Part shown: positions 52,375 through 61,375 of the stretch, piece by piece
How positions within the stretch are numbered: position 1 is the stretch's first letter
How the letters are laid out: each line of letters begins with the position of its first letter
Source of the DNA: Clostridium sp031626875
GTDB lineage: Bacteria; Bacillota; Clostridia; Clostridiales; Clostridiaceae
Direction of reading: 5' to 3'
Assembly: GCF_031626875.1 (NCBI RefSeq)
Contig: NZ_JANDMF010000027.1
Location: forward strand, 1 to 64,000
Length of the DNA: 64,000 nucleotides
Notes under the pieces: model-generated
Database searches by the model: none
What the model was told of the DNA's origin: nothing
Seen by the model: the letters and a program-made list of their open reading frames with translations, nothing else
Position numbers and translations under genes: made by a program

Positions 52375-52594
52375 AAGTTAAATTATAAAATTCCTCCTAA
52401 TATTATATTTTAGTGAATATAATGGATATAATTGATTTTATAATATTCACTATTATATTTTCGCACTAAATTTTACTAACCTTATAGTAATTTTTTTACC
52501 AATATTAGGTTGAAATATAAAATACATATTAGCTTTTCTTATATATCTTGTTGCATTATCATCTAATTAAAATTCATGATAAGTGGAGCTACCC

Positions 52595-52684
52595 ATAACA
52601 ATAAAAAAACACGACCACCTGTAAGCAGCTACTCAAGCCACATACAAATGATCGTGGATTTTATGGTGAAGGCGAGACGTTACC
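52595..52684 (-). terminator. nupC terminator with tRNA-3'-end-like lead-in
   Basis: On the minus strand GGTAACGTCTCGCCTTCACC then ATAA precedes a hairpin built from CCACGATCATTTGTAT and its partner near 52597-52615, followed by T7. The lead-in has a close copy before the pflB terminator (54322-54345). The rest of 52,375-52,784 holds no gene. Confidence 0.7.
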
Positions 52685-52784
52685 TTTAAATAAAAGAATT
52701 CTACCATATAGGGTTCTTCTATTTACAAAATGCTTGTCTTGTTTATCTTAACAACTTCTTTATACAATTGATTTTAAATATGCC

Positions 52785-53966
52785 TTAAATAATCAACCCA
52801 ACAATTGTTCCTGTTAAAAGACTTACTAATGTTGCACCATATAACAATTTCAGTCCAAAACGTGCAACTACATTTGCTTGATCTTCATTAAGTGCTTTTA
52901 CTGCTCCAGAAATAATTCCAATTGACGAGAAGTTTGCAAAAGAGACTAAGAATGTAGAAACAATAGCTGTTGCTCTTGTTGATAACTGTATGCTCCCGTT
53001 TGCTAATAAATTCATTGCAACAAATTCATTTGATACTAATTTAGTCGCCATTACACTTGCAGCTTTTATTGCTTCATTTAAAGGTATACCCATAAAAAAT
53101 GCAAATGGAGAAAATACATAACCAAGCATATCTTGAAAACCTATTCCAAAAATCATCTTAAATACTGTATTAATCATGGTGATTATTGCCACAAATCCTA
53201 CTAACATAGCACCAACTGTAATCGCAACTTTAAATCCATCCATAATATATTCACTAAGAACTTCAAAAAATGTTTGTTGTGATTTTTCATGAACTACTAA
53301 AATATCTTCTTCTTCTGTTACAGTATACGGATTTATAACTGATGTTATAATAAATCCACCAAATAAATTTAAAACAAGTGCCGCTACAACATATCTAGGT
53401 TGTAAAAGAACCATATAAGAGCCCACTACAGACATAGATACTGTTGACATAGCAGATGCACAAAGAGTATACAATCTATGTTTAGGTAATAAACCAAGTT
53501 GTTTTTTTACTGAAATAAATACTTCAGATTGTCCAAGAATAGCTGATGCTACTGCATTATAAGATTCTAATTCTCCCATTCCATTAACTTTACTTAAAGC
53601 TTTTCCTATATATTTCACTATAATAGGAAGTATTTTTATGTATTGTAAAATACCAATTAAAGCAGAAATAAAGATTATTGGTAAAAGAACACTAATAAAA
53701 AATGTATTCTGATTATCATTAACTAATCCACCAAATACAAAATTGACTCCTTCTCCAGCACAATTAAGTATTACTTGGAACCCATTTACTATACCACCTA
53801 CTAAAAAATTTCCTATTTCAGTATTTAATATAACAAAGCCAAGTATGAATTGTAAAACAAGCATTGTTATTATAGGCTTGTACTTTATATTTTTCTTATC
53901 GCTACTTCCAACCCATGCAAGTACTAAAACAATAACTAATCCAATAATTCCAATAATATATTTCAT
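52785..53966 (-). CDS. nupC: NupC-type concentrative nucleoside transporter
   Basis: This encodes 393 residues and about ten hydrophobic segments. GQSEVFISVKKQL (about 144-156, the CNT G-Q-(T/S)-E motif), ATKLVSNEFVAMNLL and TFLVSFANFSSIGII belong to the CNT family. Imports nucleosides with sodium or protons. AGAGGAG ribosome binding site. Separate from pflB. Bases 53,967-54,282 hold no other feature. Confidence 0.92.
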   Translation of the reverse strand: MKYIIGIIGLVIVLVLAWVGSSDKKNIKYKPIITMLVLQFILGFVILNTEIGNFLVGGIVNGFQVILNCAGEGVNFVFGGLVNDNQNTFFISVLLPIIFISALIGILQYIKILPIIVKYIGKALSKVNGMGELESYNAVASAILGQSEVFISVKKQLGLLPKHRLYTLCASAMSTVSMSVVGSYMVLLQPRYVVAALVLNLFGGFIITSVINPYTVTEEEDILVVHEKSQQTFFEVLSEYIMDGFKVAITVGAMLVGFVAIITMINTVFKMIFGIGFQDMLGYVFSPFAFFMGIPLNEAIKAASVMATKLVSNEFVAMNLLANGSIQLSTRATAIVSTFLVSFANFSSIGIISGAVKALNEDQANVVARFGLKLLYGATLVSLLTGTIVGLII

Positions 53967-54282
53967 ATTTCATTCTCCTCTTCTCTCTAACAACAAATTT
54001 AATATTAGACAATGCAGATTTTCTTCTCAATTATTACAATATATGAATTATGTTGCATTTTTTCGACGTTACTTATTATATATTGCTTTTGCAAAATTAT
54101 AAAGGGTTTTCCTATAATTTTCTTATTATAGCTTATAATTTTTTCCGTATACCCCTTTGTATTCTTTAAGTCTCATAGTTACACCACATTTTTAGAATGA
54201 AAAAAAGGCGGTTCATCTATATTACTTTAATCCATCTCATCTAATATATTCTGATAATTGATGAATTTATCTTTCTAAAGTA

Positions 54283-54345
54283 AAAGACCCACGAAAATCC
54301 GAATTCCAGATTTTCGTGGGTCTTATGGTGGAGGCGAGGTGTAAC
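54283..54345 (-). terminator. pflB terminator with tRNA-3'-end-like lead-in
   Basis: The minus strand has GGTTACACCTCGCCTCCACC, ATAA, then AAGACCCACGAAAATC paired with GATTTTCGTGGGTCTT and T4. The lead-in resembles the end of a tRNA (CGCCTCCACCA) and recurs before the nupC terminator. Confidence 0.85.
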
Positions 54346-54364
54346 CTCCCCTCCCCTAATTTAA

Positions 54365-56593
54365 TTAAATACTCTCATGGAATGTTCTACTAATAACTTC
54401 CAACTGTTGTTCCCTAGATAATCTACTAAAGTTAACAGCATATCCAGATACTCTTATAGTAAGTGTTGGATACTCTTCTGGGTTCTCCATTGCATCTATT
54501 AAAGTTTGTCTGTTAAGAACATTAACATTCAAGTGATGTGAGCCTTGAACAAAGTATCCATCTAAGATAGCAACTAAATTGCTAATTCTTTGATCTTCGT
54601 CTTTTCCAAGTGCATTTGGAACTATTGAGAAAGTGTTTGAAACTCCATCTTGGCAAATTTCGTTGTATGGTATTTTAGCTACTGAGTTTAGTGATGCTAA
54701 AGCTCCTTCTGCGTCTCTACCATGCATTGGATTTGCTCCTGGTGCAAGTGGTTCGCCTTTCTTTCTTCCATCTGGAGTTGTTCCAGTCTTCTTACCATAC
54801 ATTACATTTGAAGTAATAGTTAATACTGATAATGTATGTTTTGCATCTCTATATAAAGGATGTTTCTTAAGCTCATTTGAGAACTTAGTAACTAATTCTA
54901 CTCCTAAATCATCTGCTCTATCATCATCATTTCCGTACTTAGGATATTCTCCTTCTACTTCGAAGTCTACTGTTATTCCTTCTTCATTTCTAATTGGTCT
55001 AACCTTTGCATACTTAATTGCAGATAATGAATCTATTGCAACAGAAAGTCCTGCTATACCAAATGCCATTAATCTTTCAACTGCTGTATCATGAAGTGCC
55101 ATTTGACCTGCTTCATAAGCATATTTATCATGCATAAAGTGGATTATATTCATTGTATCTACATATACTTTTGCAACATATTCTAGAACCTTGAAGTAAT
55201 TTTCCTTTACCTTTTTAAAGTCAAGAATTTCTCCATCTAGCTTTTCTATTCCTGGAACTACTTTCTTTCCTTTTAATTCGTCTACTCCACCATTAACAGC
55301 GTATAATAATGATTTAGCTATATTACATCTAGCTCCAAAGAATTGCATTTGCTTACCAACCTTCATAGCTGATACACAACAAGCTATAGCATAGTCATCT
55401 CCGTATATTGGTCTCATAACTTCATCATTTTCATATTGAATTGAATCTGTCTTTATTGAAATTTCTGCACAGTATTTCTTAAAGTTTTCTGGTAGCTTAT
55501 CTGACCATAATACTGTTAAGTTTGGTTCTGCTGAAGTTCCAAGATTCATTAATGTATGAAGATATCTAAAGGAGTTCTTTGTAACAAGTGACTTACCATT
55601 TATACCTACACCACCAATTGATTCTGTTACCCAAGTTGGATCTCCTCCAAATAATTCGTTGTATTCTGGTGTTCTTAAATGTCTAACTAATCTTAGCTTG
55701 ATTATAAGTTGGTCTATAATTTCTTGTGCTTCTTTTTCTGTAATTAGACCTGCTTCTAAATCTCTTTCTATGTATATATCTAAAAATGTTGAAGTTCTTC
55801 CAAAAGAAGTAGCTGCTCCATTATTTTCTTTTATTCCTGCTAGGTATCCAAAATATAGGCTTTGAGCCGCTTCTCTTGCATTTGATGCTGGCTTAGATAT
55901 ATCAACTCCATATTTAGATGCCATTGACTTGATTTCACCTAAAGCTCTAATTTGCATAGATACTTCTTCTCTTTTTCTCATAAGTTCGTCAAGCATGTCC
56001 CCACTAAGATTATCAAGGTCTCTTTTCTTTTCTTCTATAAGATAGTCTATTCCATATAATGCTACTCTTCTGTAGTCCCCTATTATTCTTCCTCTTCCAT
56101 AAGCATCTGGTAGTCCTGTTAAAAGTCCTGCACTTCTTGCTGCTCTTATTTCATTTGTGTAAGCATCAAATACACCTTCATTATGAGTTTTTCTATATTG
56201 TGAAAAATGCTTTTCTATTTCTGGATCTAGTTCATATCCATATTCCTTTAATGAACTTTGAACCATTCTCATTCCACCAAATGGGTTTACAATTCTTTTA
56301 AGTGGTGCATCTGTTTGAAGGCCTACTATAACTTCATTTTCTTTATCTATATATCCAGGATCATAATTATCTATTCCAGATACTCTATCAGTAGCAACAT
56401 CTATTATTCCTTTTTTAACTTCTTCAACAATTAAGTCATATGCTTTTTCCCATACCTTATTTGTCTTTTCAGTTTTACCTTCTAAGAAGCTTCCATCACC
56501 TTCATATAATTTGTAATTCTTTTGAATAAAGTTTCTTACGTCTATTCCTTCTTGCCAAGTTCCCTCTTTGAATCCATCCCATTCTTTAAACAT
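54365..56593 (-). CDS. pflB: Formate C-acetyltransferase (pyruvate formate-lyase) PflB
   Basis: This encodes 742 residues, full length. Catalytic Cys pair in YAIACCVSAMKVGKQMQFFG (about residue 404), glycyl-radical site in TIRVSGYAVNFSRLS near the C-terminus, and the standard ending SRTFHESI. Converts pyruvate and CoA to acetyl-CoA and formate during fermentation. The activating enzyme is not in the window. GGGAGG precedes the ATG. Transcribed behind a ZTP-type riboswitch about 260 bases upstream. Confidence 0.95.
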   Translation of the reverse strand: MFKEWDGFKEGTWQEGIDVRNFIQKNYKLYEGDGSFLEGKTEKTNKVWEKAYDLIVEEVKKGIIDVATDRVSGIDNYDPGYIDKENEVIVGLQTDAPLKRIVNPFGGMRMVQSSLKEYGYELDPEIEKHFSQYRKTHNEGVFDAYTNEIRAARSAGLLTGLPDAYGRGRIIGDYRRVALYGIDYLIEEKKRDLDNLSGDMLDELMRKREEVSMQIRALGEIKSMASKYGVDISKPASNAREAAQSLYFGYLAGIKENNGAATSFGRTSTFLDIYIERDLEAGLITEKEAQEIIDQLIIKLRLVRHLRTPEYNELFGGDPTWVTESIGGVGINGKSLVTKNSFRYLHTLMNLGTSAEPNLTVLWSDKLPENFKKYCAEISIKTDSIQYENDEVMRPIYGDDYAIACCVSAMKVGKQMQFFGARCNIAKSLLYAVNGGVDELKGKKVVPGIEKLDGEILDFKKVKENYFKVLEYVAKVYVDTMNIIHFMHDKYAYEAGQMALHDTAVERLMAFGIAGLSVAIDSLSAIKYAKVRPIRNEEGITVDFEVEGEYPKYGNDDDRADDLGVELVTKFSNELKKHPLYRDAKHTLSVLTITSNVMYGKKTGTTPDGRKKGEPLAPGANPMHGRDAEGALASLNSVAKIPYNEICQDGVSNTFSIVPNALGKDEDQRISNLVAILDGYFVQGSHHLNVNVLNRQTLIDAMENPEEYPTLTIRVSGYAVNFSRLSREQQLEVISRTFHESI

Positions 56594-56848
56594 ACATTTT
56601 CCTCCCTGCTAATTATCTTGATTTTTAGGAATTCTACTACTTTTATTTACCTTATGACTACATTATAATTTCTTTAAACTTAATAGAATGTGATTCGAAT
56701 CATAAACCGAATTATTCCATAACTTTTTTTTAAGGTAAAACAGTCTGTAAAAAACCAATGCTTGTAAATATTATTGAGTGTTATGATTTTTGATTTAATT
56801 ATCCTTAAACTTTGTCCAGATATAACCACGAAGACCATTTTTATCTTA

Positions 56849-56895
56849 TTAAAATTAAAACCGCCTGGATAAATACAATTTTACCCAGACGGTCG
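56849..56895 (-). terminator. Riboswitch terminator upstream of pflB
   Basis: ACCGTCTGGGTAAA pairs with TATCCAGGCGGT followed by T4 (minus strand). Its left arm is also the conserved 3' part of the ZTP aptamer, so ligand binding would block terminator folding. Confidence 0.8.
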
Positions 56896-56950
56896 ATAAT
56901 TTTATAAACTATGCTCCCTATGGTTAATTCCATTGCCGCCAGTTGCATAA
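56881..56950 (-). promoter_or_regulatory. ZTP riboswitch (pfl RNA motif)
   Basis: The minus strand contains AACTGGCGGCAATGG ... CCATAGGGAGCAT, a linker, and CGACCGTCTGGGT, which are the two conserved halves of the pfl motif (CUGGCG, GGGAGCA, CCGYCUGGGY). The motif senses the purine/folate alarmone ZTP or ZMP. In this position it would raise pflB expression when 10-formyl-THF is short, since PFL makes formate. Confidence 0.85.
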
Positions 56951-57017
56951 TCTTTGTAGATGCAAAAACAACTACATATATCTATATAAGAATATAATCA
57001 ACACTCTATTTTTATTT

Positions 57018-57050
57018 CTACTAGTATTATATCATAATTTTAAAAAATAT
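57018..57050 (-). promoter_or_regulatory. Promoter for the pflB riboswitch transcript
   Basis: Minus-strand TATAAT at 57031-57026 with TG one base upstream (extended -10). No good -35 at 17 bases. The start would fall about 70 bases before the aptamer. Confidence 0.45.
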
Positions 57051-57137
57051 CCATATACTTATTTTACTATATTGATGTAATACTCTCTTATTCACCATTC
57101 CCATTATTAAGCGTATATAACTTTCTATAATTCACTT

Positions 57138-57599
57138 CTATTTTGAATACCTATTTGCTATACTTGATGCTACATATGAATAAGGTTTTGTTTTACAATC
57201 AAACCCTAAGGAATTTATCCATGCTGTTATTTCAGGTATAAGCTTTGAAGAATCTCCACGTTCACCAGCATCTACATGTATGTCTATATTGTAATCAAAG
57301 TGTTCTTTATGAAATTTTTCTGAGATTTTTGTAGCTAAATTAAGACTTAGATCTGTTTCACAAAAAATTTTCTGATGTATATTAGTAATCTTTTTCACTC
57401 TTTTCACATCATAAAAAAATATTCCACCTTTTCCAACTCTATTAATAGCTACAACAATTACCACTTTAGTTAAATCAAAATTTTGAGAATCAGTACCAAC
57501 AGAAATTTTATATTCATATTCTGGTTTTTCATTAACATACTTTCTAATTAACTCAAACATACAATCAAAATTAACTTCACCATAGGTCAAACTTTTCAT
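57138..57599 (-). CDS. YkuK-like RNase H-fold protein (DUF458)
   Basis: This encodes 153 residues. YKISVGTDSQNFDLTKVVIV (Asp of the fold), AINRVGKGGIFFYDVKR, IDIHVDAGERGDSSKLIPEI and a final NRYSK tail fit DUF458, with an RNase-H-like arrangement of acidic residues. Function uncertain, possibly an RNA/DNA nuclease related to sporulation or stress. RBS GAGGGGA. Confidence 0.8.
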   Translation of the reverse strand: MKSLTYGEVNFDCMFELIRKYVNEKPEYEYKISVGTDSQNFDLTKVVIVVAINRVGKGGIFFYDVKRVKKITNIHQKIFCETDLSLNLATKISEKFHKEHFDYNIDIHVDAGERGDSSKLIPEITAWINSLGFDCKTKPYSYVASSIANRYSK

Positions 57600-57778
57600 A
57601 GGAAAACCATCCCCTCACAATATAGTTCAATTATAAGTTCATTTTCACATTAGATATATATTTAATAATTTCTTTATCTCTTATATATATAAAGTTAAAC
57701 TTCTTCCTATACTTAATAATATATTCTAAATTTATTAAATTTCAGTTTAGTTTGAGTTAAATTATAGTTCTTAAAACT

Positions 57779-57807
57779 AAAAAAAACCGTAAGCATTTCG
57801 CTTACGA
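57779..57807 (-). terminator. tRNA-Trp terminator
   Basis: CGTAAGC, loop GAAAT, GCTTACG, then T8 on the minus strand, seven bases after the tRNA CCA end. Confidence 0.85.
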
Positions 57808-57813
57808 TCTTTG

Positions 57814-57889
57814 TGGCAGGGGCAGTAGGACTTGAACCCACAACCAATGGTTTTGGAGACCACTACTCTACCAATTGAGCCATACCCCT
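57814..57889 (-). tRNA. tRNA-Trp (anticodon CCA)
   Basis: 76 bases with encoded CCA. Acceptor arms AGGGGTA/TGCCCCT, D-arm GGCTCAATTGGTAGAG, anticodon loop CTCCAAA giving CCA, T-arm GTGGGTTCAAGTCCTAC. All arms fold. The terminator follows directly. Confidence 0.95.
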
Positions 57890-57932
57890 TTAGGACAAGT
57901 ATGATTATATATTATTCTTATGCAAAAATCAA

Positions 57933-58814
57933 CTATTTGTTCTCTTTTATTTCAATTAAATCGTAAAAAGATTTATAATTTCTTTCGATTAAATCTTGAA
58001 CAGAACAATTTCCATCATATCTGTCTAAGTTAGCAACCTTATATCCTGTTTCAGTCATTGGTGTTTCTCTATCTTTTAAAACAATAACTTTAGCAGGATC
58101 TAACTTATCTTCACTAATTACACTGGCAATGGTTTTATTATTTGATATTTTAATTGGAGATATTCCTATTCCTCTATAAAAATAATCTAAATTATTGTCT
58201 AATTCAATAAATTTATAATCTGCTAAATCTTTTTTATTTTCTTTTATCTTATTTATTCTTTTATCTATCTCTTCCAATGCTTTATTATAATTTTCTTCAT
58301 AAAGATCTCTATTTTTAGGATCTTTATCCTGAATTGCAGATTTTATATTATATAAAGCAACTTTATATTCTTCTAGTCCTGAATAAAAATAAATATTTTC
58401 TTTATTAACATTATCCACTTGATTTTGAATAACTCTTATCCCTCTAGAAATATTTATTGTACCTAAATTACTTTTATTTAACTTATTTATTAACTTTGTA
58501 CTCCATGGTTCAAAATCATTTCCACTATAAAAAAACAAATCCATATTTGAAATGTTGTTTATAGTTTCATCATTAAAAATGTAATCTTTTGAATCCTTCT
58601 CATTTGTAAACATATATTCCACATTATGCTTGTCCCCAACAATTGATTTTACCATCTCATATTGTGGCTTATTGGAAGTAATTATATTCAAATATAAATC
58701 CCTTTCTGCATCTGTAGTATCAACAGTATTTGCTATCATAGGATTTGAAAAGGTTCCAAGTCCCAAAAATAATATAAATGTTATAAATAACATTCCATAG
58801 GTTAACTTTTTCAA
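57933..58814 (-). CDS. TroA/ZnuA-like metal ABC transporter substrate-binding protein, degenerate metal site
   Basis: This encodes 293 residues. Signal peptide (MKKLTYGMLFITFILFLGLG), then the TroA-like order: LDLFFYSGNDFEPW-type loop (here MDLFFYSGNDFEPW, about 92-105, family NGxGLExW), a helix with DPKNRDLYEENYNKALEEID, and EDKLDPAKVIVLKD. The usual metal-binding His residues (in DPHxW and the N-terminal HxYEP) are replaced (YFYS, PQYEM). No ABC partners adjacent. May bind another ligand or be non-functional in metal uptake. Confidence 0.65.
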   Translation of the reverse strand: MKKLTYGMLFITFILFLGLGTFSNPMIANTVDTTDAERDLYLNIITSNKPQYEMVKSIVGDKHNVEYMFTNEKDSKDYIFNDETINNISNMDLFFYSGNDFEPWSTKLINKLNKSNLGTINISRGIRVIQNQVDNVNKENIYFYSGLEEYKVALYNIKSAIQDKDPKNRDLYEENYNKALEEIDKRINKIKENKKDLADYKFIELDNNLDYFYRGIGISPIKISNNKTIASVISEDKLDPAKVIVLKDRETPMTETGYKVANLDRYDGNCSVQDLIERNYKSFYDLIEIKENK

Positions 58815-59050
58815 CTCTACACCCCCTGGATAATTTCCAGCTTCTAAAATTCACATTCCTTTATAATATATCCAATTAATTTTAAAAAATGTATTCTTAT
58901 TCATTAACACATTCTATAATATTTTACACCTACATAAATGTAAATACAAGTATCATTTTACAGTTGGTTATATTTTTCATTATAACGCTTTCTTTTTATC
59001 GAAAATTGGATAAAATAATAAGTAGAATAGAATTTTGAAGGGAGCTACAT

Positions 59051-59512
59051 ATGGAATTTAAAGTAAATAGTATAGATGAAACTATACATATTGGCCTTCA
59101 ATTAGGTACACTACTAAATTCTGGTGATATTGTTTGTTTAACAGGAGACTTAGGTACAGGTAAAACACATATAACAAAAGGAATAGCTAAAGGACTTGGC
59201 ATAGATGATACTATAACTAGTCCAACATTTAACATAGTTAATGAATATTCAAGCGGAAGGATTAAATTAAATCACTTTGATGTTTATAGAGTAAGTGATC
59301 CTGATGAAATTTATGCAATTGGTTTTGATGATTATATTTTTTCTGATGCTGTTTCTATAATTGAATGGGCTAATTATATTGAAGAAATACTTCCAAATGA
59401 ATATCTTCATATACATATTTCTAAAAATCTTGCTGAAGGTGAAGACTATAGAAAAATAACCTTAACTAGTTATGGAGATAGGTATGATTATATTAAGGAG
59501 TTGAAATTATGA
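59051..59512 (+). CDS. tsaE: tRNA t6A biosynthesis ATPase TsaE
   Basis: This encodes 153 residues. P-loop GDLGTGKTHITKGIAKGLG, ITSPTFNIVNEY, HFDVYRVSD and IIEWANYIEEILP match TsaE (YjeE). With TsaB, TsaC and TsaD it makes t6A37 of ANN-decoding tRNAs. GAAGGGAG upstream. First gene of a four-gene plus-strand operon; overlaps tsaB (ATGA). Confidence 0.95.
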   Translation: MEFKVNSIDETIHIGLQLGTLLNSGDIVCLTGDLGTGKTHITKGIAKGLGIDDTITSPTFNIVNEYSSGRIKLNHFDVYRVSDPDEIYAIGFDDYIFSDAVSIIEWANYIEEILPNEYLHIHISKNLAEGEDYRKITLTSYGDRYDYIKELKL

Positions 59513-60222
59513 TAGTTTTAAGTTTAGATTCTTCTTCTAAAGTTGCTACTGTAGCTTTACTAAATGATGAATCTTTAATTGGAGAATATACATTAAATGA
59601 TAAAAAAGAGCATTCAGTTCTTCTTATCCCTTTAATAGAGAATATTTTAAATGAATCTAATTTAACAGTAGATGATATAGATGGATTTGTTGTATCAAAA
59701 GGACCAGGTTCATTCACAGGTTTAAGAATAGGAATGGCCACTATTAAAGGTATGAGTCTTGGTAATAATAAGCCATATATAAGCATTTCCTCATTAGATG
59801 CACTAGCTTATAGTGTATTGCCTTTTAAAGGTATAATATGTCCTATTATGGATGCTCTAAGAGAGAATGTTTATACAGCACTTTATAAAAATAATAATGA
59901 TACACTTAAAAATATACTAGAACCTACCCCTATGGATTTAGATGATTTACTTTCTCTTTTAAAAGAAAAGGATGAAGACGTAATTTTTACTGGAGATGGA
60001 TTGTTAAAGCATAAAGAATACATAAAAGAAAATTTTGATAAAGCTCATTTTGCTCCTAATCATTTAAGTATCATACGAGCTTCTTCCCTAGGTGAATTAG
60101 GTCTAAAACTTTTAAAAGAAGGAACCTATGATGATCCAAATTCAGCTCCTATCTATTTAAAGAAACCACAAGCTGAAAGAGAATTAGAAAGAAGGTTGAA
60201 AATGGATGAGTGTAACGCTTAG
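59509..60222 (+). CDS. tsaB: tRNA t6A biosynthesis protein TsaB
   Basis: This encodes 237 residues. ILSLDSSSKVATVAL, DDIDGFVVSKGPGSFTGLRI, GMATIKGMSLGNNKPYISIS and DALRENVYTALYK are the TsaB (YeaZ) pattern. It pairs with TsaD. Overlaps rimI by 17 bases. Confidence 0.95.
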   Translation: MIVLSLDSSSKVATVALLNDESLIGEYTLNDKKEHSVLLIPLIENILNESNLTVDDIDGFVVSKGPGSFTGLRIGMATIKGMSLGNNKPYISISSLDALAYSVLPFKGIICPIMDALRENVYTALYKNNNDTLKNILEPTPMDLDDLLSLLKEKDEDVIFTGDGLLKHKEYIKENFDKAHFAPNHLSIIRASSLGELGLKLLKEGTYDDPNSAPIYLKKPQAERELERRLKMDECNA

Positions 60223-60643
60223 TTTAATGGGAAAGAAAGATTTAAATGAAGTGCTTGAAATAAGTTCATTAAGCTTAAAAGAGTCTTGGAGCTTAGATTC
60301 TTTTTCAAAAGAGTTAACAAATCCTTTAGCCAAATATTTAGTTGCTAAATCTAATGATAAAATAGTTGGATTTGCTGGAGTGTGGACAATCGTTGATGAA
60401 GGGCATATAACTAATATTGCAGTGCATCCTGAATTTAGAGAAAAAGGAATTGGTAGTGCTCTAATTAAGTCTTTAATTGATTATTCTAAAAACTGGGGTT
60501 GTACTTCATTAACTCTAGAAGTTAGAGCTTCCAATACACCTGCTAAAAATTTATATAAAAAATTTGGTTTTGTTGAAGAAGGTATACGTAAAAAATACTA
60601 TCAAGACAATAAAGAAGATGCTATTATTATGTGGAAAAGGTAA
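60206..60643 (+). CDS. rimI: Ribosomal-protein-alanine N-acetyltransferase RimI
   Basis: This encodes 145 residues. GNAT fold: GHITNIAVHPEFREKGIGSALIKSLI (acetyl-CoA loop RxxGxG, about 72-90), LEVRASNTPAKNLYKKFGFVEEGIRKKYY and DAIIMWKR. Acetylates S18 or other N-termini. Typical tsaB-rimI linkage. Confidence 0.92.
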   Translation: MSVTLSLMGKKDLNEVLEISSLSLKESWSLDSFSKELTNPLAKYLVAKSNDKIVGFAGVWTIVDEGHITNIAVHPEFREKGIGSALIKSLIDYSKNWGCTSLTLEVRASNTPAKNLYKKFGFVEEGIRKKYYQDNKEDAIIMWKR

Positions 60644-60669
60644 AAAAGTATTTAGAAAAGAGGATCTTT

Positions 60670-61287
60670 ATGAATCAAAAATGGTTAAATTGGGCTAAAA
60701 GCCTTCAATCAATTGCTCAAGCTGGACTTGAATATTCTAAAGATAAATATGACATTGAACGTTTTCAACAGATTAGAGATATTTCTGTAGAAATAATGCA
60801 TGAATATACTGATATTGATAATAAAAAACTTCATGATTTATTTTGTAATGAAGTAGGATATCAAACACCTAAGGTTGATGTTCGTAGCATTATAATTAAA
60901 GATAATAAGATTCTTTTAATCAAAGAGAGTTTAGATGGAAAGTGGGCTCCTCCTGGAGGCTGGGCTGAAATTGGACTTTCTATTAAAGAAAATACAATTA
61001 AAGAATCAAAAGAAGAAGCTGGAGTTAATGTTTTACCTCAAAGAATAATTGCTATCTATGATAGAAATACACATAATTATCCTGTTTGCCCTTATGACAT
61101 ATATAAGGTATTTGTTTTATGTGACTTAATAGATGGAGAATTTAAAGAAAATATTGAAACTGAAGCTAGTGAATTTTTTTCATTGGATAATCTTCCTGAC
61201 TTATCTACTGGAAAGATAACTAAAGAACAAATAGAGTTTTGTTTTAAAGCTAATAAAGATACAAGTTTACCTGTTTTCTTTTCATAA
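60670..61287 (+). CDS. NUDIX hydrolase with N-terminal extension
   Basis: This encodes 205 residues from the ATG after AAGAGGATC (the longer frame overlapping rimI is not supported). An N-terminal helical domain (SLQSIAQAGLEYSKDKYDIERFQQIRDIS) is followed by a NUDIX box, GGWAEIGLSIKENTIKESKEEAG (GxxxxxE...REUxEExG-type, about 107-129). Hydrolyses a nucleoside diphosphate derivative, substrate unknown. Confidence 0.85.
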   Translation: MNQKWLNWAKSLQSIAQAGLEYSKDKYDIERFQQIRDISVEIMHEYTDIDNKKLHDLFCNEVGYQTPKVDVRSIIIKDNKILLIKESLDGKWAPPGGWAEIGLSIKENTIKESKEEAGVNVLPQRIIAIYDRNTHNYPVCPYDIYKVFVLCDLIDGEFKENIETEASEFFSLDNLPDLSTGKITKEQIEFCFKANKDTSLPVFFS

Positions 61288-61343
61288 AAAGAGCTGTATT
61301 AAGATAAAATTTTTAATTTCTATCTTGATACAGCTCTTTTTGT
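61286..61343. terminator. Bidirectional terminator
   Basis: AAAAGAGCTGTAT...AGATA pairs with TATCTTGATACAGCTCTTTT, ending both the tsaE operon and the iron cluster on the opposite strand. Confidence 0.85.
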
Positions 61344-61375
61344 AAGTTTATTATATCAACTCTATGGATGCACTT

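Noticed and set aside
52661..54345. nupC as a mobile insertion bounded by att sites
   Set aside because: The flanking repeats are short, imperfect and placed directly at terminators. No integrase is nearby. Kept only as a low-interest repeat observation.
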